Source: Gammaproteobacteria bacterium (lineage in GTDB: Bacteria > Pseudomonadota > Gammaproteobacteria > DSM-19610). Taken from it: 11,294 bases of DNA. Of the stretch, positions 6,679 to 11,294 are shown in pieces. The position numbers and the translations under genes were made by a program. The notes below the pieces were generated by a model. That model saw only the letters and a list, made by a program, of their open reading frames with translations, was not told the DNA's origin and made no database searches. Where the stretch lies: NCBI GenBank assembly GCA_011371465.1, contig DRQL01000291.1:1-11294 (forward strand), written 5' to 3'. Positions within the stretch are counted from its first letter, which is position 1, and each line of letters opens with the position of its first letter.

Positions 6679-6707
6679 TTTCTACGCAAAAACCGGCCCG
6701 GTGTCAA
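6679..6707 (-). promoter_or_regulatory. Candidate promoter of the pycA-pycB-bioA operon
   Basis: On the minus strand, TTGACA (complement of 6702-6707) is followed after 17 nt by TAGAAA (complement of 6679-6684). The -35 is perfect and the -10 is moderate. It would start transcription near 6672, about 74 nt before the TTG start. The -35 sits inside the loop of the inverted repeat 6686-6724, so a factor bound there would cover it. Confidence 0.45.
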
Positions 6708-6724
6708 CCGTAGCCGGTTTTTGC
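6686..6724. repeat. Perfect 12-bp inverted repeat with 15-nt loop between divergent operons
   Basis: GCAAAAACCGGC (6686-6697) and GCCGGTTTTTGC (6713-6724) are exact reverse complements. Each arm carries a five-base A or T run at its outer side, so as RNA it could act as a bidirectional terminator. As DNA it could be a dimer operator. It lies upstream of the start codons of both operons, where a terminator has no obvious gene to end. Confidence 0.8.
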
Positions 6725-6741
6725 TGTCGGGCTAACCTCCC

Positions 6742-6747
6742 GATAAT
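6742..6747 (+). promoter_or_regulatory. Possible second -10 box for the yceD operon
   Basis: GATAAT matches the -10 consensus at five of six positions. No good -35 is found at 17 nt; TTGCTG at 6721 is spaced 15 nt. A start near 6754 would give yceD a leader of about 47 nt. Weak support. Confidence 0.25.
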
Positions 6748-6761
6748 TCAGCATCTTAGCT

Positions 6762-6791
6762 TTGACAGAACGGCTGTGCAGCGGGTATCAT
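6762..6791 (+). promoter_or_regulatory. Sigma-70-type promoter of the yceD-rpmF-fab operon
   Basis: TTGACA (6762-6767) and TATCAT (6786-6791) are separated by 18 nt. The -35 is perfect and the -10 matches five of six. The expected transcription start, about 6797-6799, is only a few bases from the ATG at 6801, leaving almost no leader. Confidence 0.65.
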
Positions 6792-6800
6792 GCCGCGCTT

Positions 6801-7298
6801 ATGCTGGATTGCCTGCCGGAACGTATCGAGCCCGTGGGGCTTGCGGATGCGGGGCGTTCCTTTCGTGGTGAAGTACCCGTGAGTGAACTGATGCGTCTGC
6901 GTCCTTCGTTGTCATCGACGGATGGCGTGCTCAGGGTGGAACTGGAGTTCCGTCGTGATGAACGGCGTGTCCGGATCCTGGCAGGGCGTATCCGGGGGAC
7001 GGTAGACCTGGTCTGCCAGCGGTGCCTGGAGACCCTGGGATTCCCGCTGGATATCGATTTCAGGCTGGGCATCGTTGCCGACGACGCCGAAGTCGTGCGC
7101 CTGCCGGACGGCTACGAACCGCTGCTGGTGACGGGTGAACCCCTGCAGACCTTCGAGGTGATCGAAGACGAGGTATTGCTTGCAATACCGGTAATACCGC
7201 TCCACGAGGGAGTGGACAGCTGCGACAGCGGCTACGTGAACCAGCCGCGCGCGGAAAAAGAAAACCCGTTCGCGGTACTGGCAAAGCTCAAATTATAG
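6801..7298 (+). CDS. yceD: YceD/DUF177 family protein, 23S rRNA accumulation
   Basis: 165 residues of the DUF177/YceD family, known from E. coli and plants to be needed for normal 23S rRNA accumulation and almost always encoded just before rpmF. The family hallmark, a CQRC pair (Cys72, Cys75), is present, followed by the acidic middle with EDEVLLAIPVIPLH and the conserved C terminus ENPFAVLAKLK (154-164). I start it at ATG 6801 because LPERIEPVGLADAG then falls at the usual N terminus. An upstream in-frame TTG at 6762 is the promoter -35 box and is rejected. No clear ribosome site is visible before 6801. rpmF follows after 24 bp. Confidence 0.92.
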   Translation: MLDCLPERIEPVGLADAGRSFRGEVPVSELMRLRPSLSSTDGVLRVELEFRRDERRVRILAGRIRGTVDLVCQRCLETLGFPLDIDFRLGIVADDAEVVRLPDGYEPLLVTGEPLQTFEVIEDEVLLAIPVIPLHEGVDSCDSGYVNQPRAEKENPFAVLAKLKL

Positions 7299-7322
7299 AT
7301 TGTACAAGCAGGAGATACGGTC

Positions 7323-7502
7323 ATGGCCGTTCAGAAAAGCCGGAAGACACCTTCAAGACGCGGCATGCGTCGTTCGCATGACAGCCTGAAAGGCGCTGCC
7401 CTGTCAGTGGAGCAGACCACGGGCGAAACCCATCTGCGTCACCATGTCAGTCCCGACGGTTACTACCGCGGCCGCAAGGTCATCAATAAAGACTTTGACT
7501 GA
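7323..7502 (+). CDS. rpmF: 50S ribosomal protein L32
   Basis: 59 residues starting MAVQKSRKTPSRRGMRRSHD, the invariant start of bacterial L32, and containing HLRHHVSPDGYYRGRKV. It lies on the surface of the large ribosomal subunit. No cysteine knuckles are present, so this is the zinc-free form usual in gammaproteobacteria. AGGAG at 7310-7314 lies 8 nt before the ATG, a strong ribosome site. It lies between yceD and plsX, the conserved order linking ribosome production to lipid synthesis. An intrinsic terminator follows about 40 bp after the stop. Confidence 0.97.
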   Translation: MAVQKSRKTPSRRGMRRSHDSLKGAALSVEQTTGETHLRHHVSPDGYYRGRKVINKDFD

Positions 7503-7542
7503 TCCGCGTTGCGGTATCACCGTATCCATCCGGTATTCCGTC

Positions 7543-7585
7543 ACACGCTGCTTCGCCCGGTTCGGGAAGCAGCGTGTATTTTTTT
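7543..7585 (+). terminator. Strong intrinsic terminator between rpmF and plsX
   Basis: ACACGCTGCTTC (7543-7554) pairs perfectly with GAAGCAGCGTGT (7566-7577) over 12 bp. The 11-nt interior can form a few more GC pairs. ATTTTTTT (7578-7585) follows directly. The U-run ends only 3 bp before the plsX ATG at 7589, so it would set the ratio of L32 to lipid-gene expression, or act as an attenuator. Confidence 0.85.
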
Positions 7586-7588
7586 GGT

Positions 7589-8617
7589 ATGACTGATCCT
7601 CTGACGATTGCCCTCGATGTCATGGGTGGCGACACCGGTGCGGATGTCGTGCTGCCGGCAGCCTTGCGCGCGCTGCAGAAACGCGCGGACCTCCAGTTGA
7701 TCCTGGTGGGCGACGAGGAGATCATCCGGCGCGACCTGCAGGCCCTGGGTGCCGCCGACAACCGCCGGCTGACGGTGCAGCATGCCTCCCAGCACGTGGA
7801 CATGGACGAACAGCCCTCGCACGCGCTGCGCTTCAAGAAAGATTCTTCCATGCGTGTTGCTATCAACCTGGTCAAGGAAGGGCGGGCGCAGGCCTGTGTC
7901 AGCGCCGGCAATACCGGTGCCCTGATGGCGACCGCGCGCTATGTGCTCAAGACCCTGCCGGGCATCGATCGCCCGGCGATCTGCACGGCCCTGCCGACCA
8001 TGACCGGACATACCTGGATGCTGGATCTGGGCGCCAATGTCGACAGCAGCGCCGAACAGCTGTTCCAGTTCGGCCTGATGGGTTCGGTACTGGCCGGTGC
8101 GGTAGACGACAACAGTAACCCGCGGGTCGGTCTGCTGAACATCGGCGAAGAGGAAATGAAGGGCAGCGAGACGGTCCGCGAGGCGTCCACTCTGTGTTCC
8201 AGCGGGGTGCTGAACTATGTCGGTTTTATAGAAGGTGATGATATTTACAGCGGCAAGGTGGACGTGGTCGCCTGCGACGGCTACGTCGGCAATATTGCGT
8301 TGAAGAGCAGCGAAGGCATCGCCAAAATGATTTCCTTCTATATCAAGCGTGAGTTTTCCCGCAACCTGCTGACCCGCCTGGCGGCACTGGTGGCGATGCC
8401 GGTGCTGAAAGCGTTCCGCCGGCAGATCGATCCACGCCGCTACAACGGCGCCAGCCTGCTGGGCCTGCGCGGCATCGTGATCAAGAGTCATGGCGGCGCC
8501 GATGTGCTGGCGTTTGCCAATGCCATCCATGTCGCAGTGGTCGAGGTCGAGCAGAAGGTTCCCGAACGTATCCGTTCACAACTGCACAGTGTGCTTTCCA
8601 GGAGGCAGGCAGGGTGA
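7589..8617 (+). CDS. plsX: Phosphate acyltransferase PlsX
   Basis: 342 residues. PlsX converts acyl-ACP and phosphate to acyl-phosphate, the acyl donor for PlsY, as a peripheral membrane protein. Family motifs in order: IALDVMGGD (7-15), VSAGNTGALMA (104-114), MLDLGANVD (144-152), GLLNIGEEEMKG (181-192), VVACDGYVGNIALKSSEG (226-243) and, near the end, GLRGIVIKSHGGAD. ATG at 7589 matches the family start; a GTG in the same frame at 7574 lies inside the terminator stem and is rejected. No ribosome site is visible, because the upstream bases are the terminator. The stop TGA overlaps the fabH start (GTGA), so PlsX and FabH translation are coupled. Confidence 0.95.
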   Translation: MTDPLTIALDVMGGDTGADVVLPAALRALQKRADLQLILVGDEEIIRRDLQALGAADNRRLTVQHASQHVDMDEQPSHALRFKKDSSMRVAINLVKEGRAQACVSAGNTGALMATARYVLKTLPGIDRPAICTALPTMTGHTWMLDLGANVDSSAEQLFQFGLMGSVLAGAVDDNSNPRVGLLNIGEEEMKGSETVREASTLCSSGVLNYVGFIEGDDIYSGKVDVVACDGYVGNIALKSSEGIAKMISFYIKREFSRNLLTRLAALVAMPVLKAFRRQIDPRRYNGASLLGLRGIVIKSHGGADVLAFANAIHVAVVEVEQKVPERIRSQLHSVLSRRQAG

Positions 8618-9582
8618 CCTACACACGCATTATCGGTACCGGTGGTTACCTGCCTGACCGGGTGATGACCAACCACGACCTGGAAAAGATGGTGGACACC
8701 TCGGACCAGTGGATCCGCGAACGCACCGGGATCAGCAAACGCCACATCGCTGCCGACGGGCAGAACACGGTTGACCTGGCCGAGCACGCGGCACGCCGCG
8801 CGCTGGAAGCCGCCGGCCGGGACGTCCAGGATATCGATCTCATCATTGTGGCGACGACCACGCCGGACCAGGTGTTTCCCAGTACCGCCTGCCTGCTGCA
8901 AAAGCGCCTCGACCGGCACGGTTGCGCCGCCTTCGATATCCAGGCGGTCTGCACCGGGTTTGTGTACGCCCTGTCGATCGCCGACAAGTTCATCCGTACC
9001 GGTACTGCGAAATGCGCGCTGGTGGTGGGCGCCGAAACCCTGTCGCGCGTGCTCGACTGGACCGACCGCAGCACCTGCGTGCTGTTCGGCGACGGTGCCG
9101 GGGCGGTGGTGGTGGAGGCCAGTGACGAGCCCGGCATCCTGTCCACGCACCTGCACGCGGACGGTGCCTACGAAAGCCTGCTGACTGTGCCGGGTGGCGT
9201 CAGCCAGGGATATGAAAGTCTCACGGGTGGTAACGGCTTTGTCAAAATGAAGGGCAACGAAGTCTTCAAGGTGGCGGTCAACACACTGGGGCGTATCGTC
9301 GACGAAACCCTGGAAGCGAACAACATGAGCAAGTCCGATATTGACTGGCTGGTGCCGCACCAGGCCAATATCCGCATTATCCAGGCGACCGCCCGCAAGC
9401 TGAAGATGTCGATGGACCACGTGGTGGTGACGGTGGACGAACACGGCAATACCTCGGGCGCCTCGGTACCGCTGGCACTCGACGTGGCCGTGCGCGACGG
9501 CCGGGTAAAGCCGGGTGAGACGCTGCTGCTGGAAGCCTTCGGTGGCGGCTTTACCTGGGGTTCCATTCTTCTCAGGTTCTGA
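8614..9582 (+). CDS. fabH: Beta-ketoacyl-ACP synthase III (KAS III)
   Basis: 322 residues of thiolase fold. FabH condenses acetyl-CoA with malonyl-ACP to start fatty-acid synthesis, with release of CO2. The catalytic triad is in place: Cys113 in AFDIQAVCTGF, His249 in VPHQANIRII and Asn279 in HGNTSGAS. LFGDGAGAVV (157-166) and GGGFTWGS near the C terminus are also typical. It begins at GTG 8614, overlapping the plsX stop. AGGAGG at 8600-8605 with an 8-nt spacer, inside the end of plsX, is a very strong ribosome site that fixes this start. fabD follows after 12 bp. Confidence 0.97.
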   Translation: MTYTRIIGTGGYLPDRVMTNHDLEKMVDTSDQWIRERTGISKRHIAADGQNTVDLAEHAARRALEAAGRDVQDIDLIIVATTTPDQVFPSTACLLQKRLDRHGCAAFDIQAVCTGFVYALSIADKFIRTGTAKCALVVGAETLSRVLDWTDRSTCVLFGDGAGAVVVEASDEPGILSTHLHADGAYESLLTVPGGVSQGYESLTGGNGFVKMKGNEVFKVAVNTLGRIVDETLEANNMSKSDIDWLVPHQANIRIIQATARKLKMSMDHVVVTVDEHGNTSGASVPLALDVAVRDGRVKPGETLLLEAFGGGFTWGSILLRF

Positions 9583-9594
9583 CAGACTTGCGCG

Positions 9595-10560
9595 ATGACT
9601 CCATCCAGTGACAAACCGGACTTTGCCATGGTGTTCCCCGGCCAGGGTTCACAATCGGTCGGTATGCTGTCCGACCTTGCCGCCGCCTTCCCGCCGGTCA
9701 AAGAGACCTTCGATGAAGCCTCCGCGGTGCTGGGTTACGATCTCTGGCAGCGCGTCAGCACCGGCCCGGTGGAACTGCTCAACCAGACCTCCTGCACCCA
9801 GCCGGCCCTGTTGACCGCGGGTGTGGCGACCTGGCGCTGCTGGCAACAGCGCAGCGACCGCTTGCCGGCCATGATGGCAGGGCACAGCCTGGGCGAATAC
9901 ACGGCGCTGGTCTGTGCCGGTGCCGTCGGTTTTGCCGATGCCGTAGGCCTGGTGGAAAAACGCGGCCTGCATATGCAGAACGCGGTTGCCGAGGGCAGCG
10001 GCGCCATGGCCGCGATCCTGGGCCTGGAGGACGGGCAGGTGAAAGCACTCTGCGCACAGGCAGCCGAGGGTGAAACGGTCAGTGCGGTCAATTTCAATTC
10101 CCCGGGCCAGGTGGTGATCGCCGGTGACCGGGCGGCCGTGGAACGCGCCATGGCGCTGGCGAAACAGGCAGGCGCCAAACGCGCCCTGCCGCTGCCGGTC
10201 TCGGTCCCTTCACATTGCGATCTGATGCAGCCTGCAGCGGAAGCCTTTGCCGCCGACCTGGCCGCCGTGACGTTCCGGGCGCCCGTGATCCCGGTATTGC
10301 ACAATGTTGATGTTGCGGTTCACAACGACCCGGACGAAATACGCGATGCCCTGGTAGCACAGCTGCATCAGCCGGTGCGCTGGGTGGAGATCATTCAAAG
10401 TATGCGCGCAGCGGGTATTGCCACGGTATTCGAAATGGGTCCGGGCAAGGTGCTGGCGGGCCTGAACAAACGAATCGACAAAACCATGCCGGGCATTGCG
10501 GTTCAGACCGATGCGGACCTGGACCGGGCGCTGGCACTGGTGGAACAGACAGGGAGTTGA
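9595..10560 (+). CDS. fabD: Malonyl-CoA:ACP transacylase
   Basis: 321 residues. FabD moves malonyl from CoA to acyl carrier protein, supplying the extender for FabH and later condensing enzymes. Motifs: FPGQGSQSVGM (14-24), the nucleophile elbow GHSLGEY with Ser98, Arg123 in EKRG, NFNSPGQVVIAG (167-178) and PSH with catalytic His207. EMGPGKVLAGL appears near the C terminus. Length is close to the E. coli enzyme (309), with a short extra N terminus. The ribosome site before ATG 9595 is weak, so expression may rely on ribosomes finishing fabH 12 bp upstream. Confidence 0.96.
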   Translation: MTPSSDKPDFAMVFPGQGSQSVGMLSDLAAAFPPVKETFDEASAVLGYDLWQRVSTGPVELLNQTSCTQPALLTAGVATWRCWQQRSDRLPAMMAGHSLGEYTALVCAGAVGFADAVGLVEKRGLHMQNAVAEGSGAMAAILGLEDGQVKALCAQAAEGETVSAVNFNSPGQVVIAGDRAAVERAMALAKQAGAKRALPLPVSVPSHCDLMQPAAEAFAADLAAVTFRAPVIPVLHNVDVAVHNDPDEIRDALVAQLHQPVRWVEIIQSMRAAGIATVFEMGPGKVLAGLNKRIDKTMPGIAVQTDADLDRALALVEQTGS

Positions 10561-10567
10561 ACTTGGC

Positions 10568-11294
10568 ATGCCGTTGACTGATGAAATTGCACTGGTAACC
10601 GGGGCCAGCCGTGGGATCGGCCAGGCCATTGCATTGCAACTGGGTAAACAGGGTGCCAGCGTGATCGGTACTGCGACTACCGAAAAGGGTGCGGCGGCGA
10701 TCCAGTCGACGTTCGACGAACAGGGTGTTCAGGGGCTGGGACTGGCGCTGAATGTAACGCAGGCCGATTCGATCGACAGCGCCATGAAACAGATCAGGGA
10801 CCGCTTCGGCAACCCGACCGTGCTGGTCAACAATGCCGGCATCACCCGCGACAACCTGCTCATGCGCATGAAGGACGACGAGTGGAATGACGTGATTGAG
10901 ACCAACCTGGGTTCGGTGTTTCGTCTCAGCAAGGCCTGCCTGCGCGGCATGATGAAAGCCCGGCGCGGTCGGATCATCAATATCGCCTCGGTGGTGGGAG
11001 CGACCGGCAACCCCGGCCAGGCCAACTACTGCGCGGCCAAGGCGGGGATGATCGGGTTTACAAAATCACTGGCGCGCGAAGTCGGTTCGCGCGGCATCAC
11101 CGTCAACGCTGTTGCACCGGGTTTTATCGACACCGATATGACGCGCGCGTTGCCGGACGAGCAGCGCGATGTGCTGATCACCCAGGTCCCGCTGGGGAGG
11201 CTGGGCGCCGTCGATGATATTGCCCATGCGGTGGTGTTTCTGGCATCGGCCCAGGCGGCCTATATCACGGGCGAAACCCTGCACGTCAACGGCG
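10568..11294 (+). CDS. fabG: 3-oxoacyl-ACP reductase, cut by window end
   Basis: 242 codons are visible and the frame is still open at the window edge. FabG proteins are usually about 245 residues, so only the last few are missing. It is an NADPH-dependent short-chain dehydrogenase that reduces 3-oxoacyl-ACP. Motifs: nucleotide-binding TGASRGIG (11-18), NNAG (88-91), and catalytic Asn113, Ser141, Tyr154 and Lys158 (the last two in YCAAK). APGFIDTDMT and the terminal TGETLHVNG are typical. It starts 7 bp after fabD; AGGGAG inside the end of fabD (10551-10556) serves as ribosome site. Family order predicts acpP and fabF beyond the window. Confidence 0.95.
   Translation, partial: MPLTDEIALVTGASRGIGQAIALQLGKQGASVIGTATTEKGAAAIQSTFDEQGVQGLGLALNVTQADSIDSAMKQIRDRFGNPTVLVNNAGITRDNLLMRMKDDEWNDVIETNLGSVFRLSKACLRGMMKARRGRIINIASVVGATGNPGQANYCAAKAGMIGFTKSLAREVGSRGITVNAVAPGFIDTDMTRALPDEQRDVLITQVPLGRLGAVDDIAHAVVFLASAQAAYITGETLHVNG

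Noticed and set aside
6686..6724. BirA operator regulating bioA and the carboxylase
   Set aside because: The arms share AACC and GGTT with the BirA box, but the gap between AACC and GGTT is 21 nt, not the usual 15-16, and the outer bases differ. Not a canonical site.
6762..6800. TTG 6762 as the start of yceD
   Set aside because: It is the first three bases of the TTGACA -35 box, and the added 13 residues do not look like a family N terminus.
5108..6871. A 587-codon plus-strand open frame opposite the carboxylase genes
   Set aside because: It is antisense to clear ATP-grasp and carboxyltransferase motifs on the minus strand. Long open frames opposite GC-rich genes are expected by chance, and its translation shows no recognisable domain.
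7574..7588. GTG 7574 as the start of plsX
   Set aside because: It lies in the terminator stem; ATG 7589 gives the usual PlsX N terminus.
8488..9444. A 318-codon minus-strand open frame opposite fabH
   Set aside because: Shadow of fabH, whose catalytic Cys, His and Asn motifs are all present on the plus strand.

Overview
The window joins two unlike halves. Bases 1 to about 2037 are a patchy, lower-GC accessory segment. Bases 2040-11294 are dense, GC-rich housekeeping sequence. The order yceD-rpmF-plsX-fabH-fabD-fabG, a divergent two-subunit biotin-dependent carboxylase and bioA point to a GC-rich gammaproteobacterium. Genus cannot be read from the sequence with confidence.

Accessory segment (1-2037). 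The window opens in the last 56 codons of a polymorphic-toxin tail of the CdiA/Rhs C-terminal nuclease type. A small CPCC zinc-ribbon gene, the likely cognate immunity gene, follows 10 bp later and is closed by a hairpin terminator. Next come a short stranded C-terminal remnant of a second toxin-like protein (499-585), an orphan candidate immunity gene (621-860), and a decayed rhs relic (about 922-1192). In the relic a signal peptide is joined to the last piece of an Rhs core, one frame out of register. The last gene here (1255-2037) encodes a secreted protein with a carboxypeptidase-regulatory-like fold. A short direct repeat, GAGTATTTGGGGTCAGAG, sits at three junctions between these fragments, always in the frame that reads EYLGSE. 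This looks like the recombination-prone tail of an rhs/cdi locus.

Minus-strand operon (6598 to 2040): biotin carboxylase subunit (PycA/AccC type), then carboxyltransferase plus biotinyl subunit (PycB/OadA type), then bioA. Gaps are 3 bp and a 4-bp overlap, so the three are probably co-transcribed. The carboxylase is biotin-dependent and BioA makes a biotin precursor, so enzyme and cofactor supply may be coupled.

Divergent control region (6599-6800). It holds a perfect 12-bp inverted repeat with a 15-nt loop. A possible minus-strand -35 box lies in the loop. A strong TTGACA-18-TATCAT plus-strand promoter ends only about 10 bp before the yceD start.

Plus-strand fatty-acid operon (6801 to window end): yceD, rpmF, plsX, fabH, fabD, and fabG cut by the window edge. 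These link ribosome production (L32, YceD) with phospholipid and fatty-acid initiation (PlsX, FabH, FabD, FabG). A strong intrinsic terminator lies between rpmF and plsX and ends four bases before the plsX start codon.
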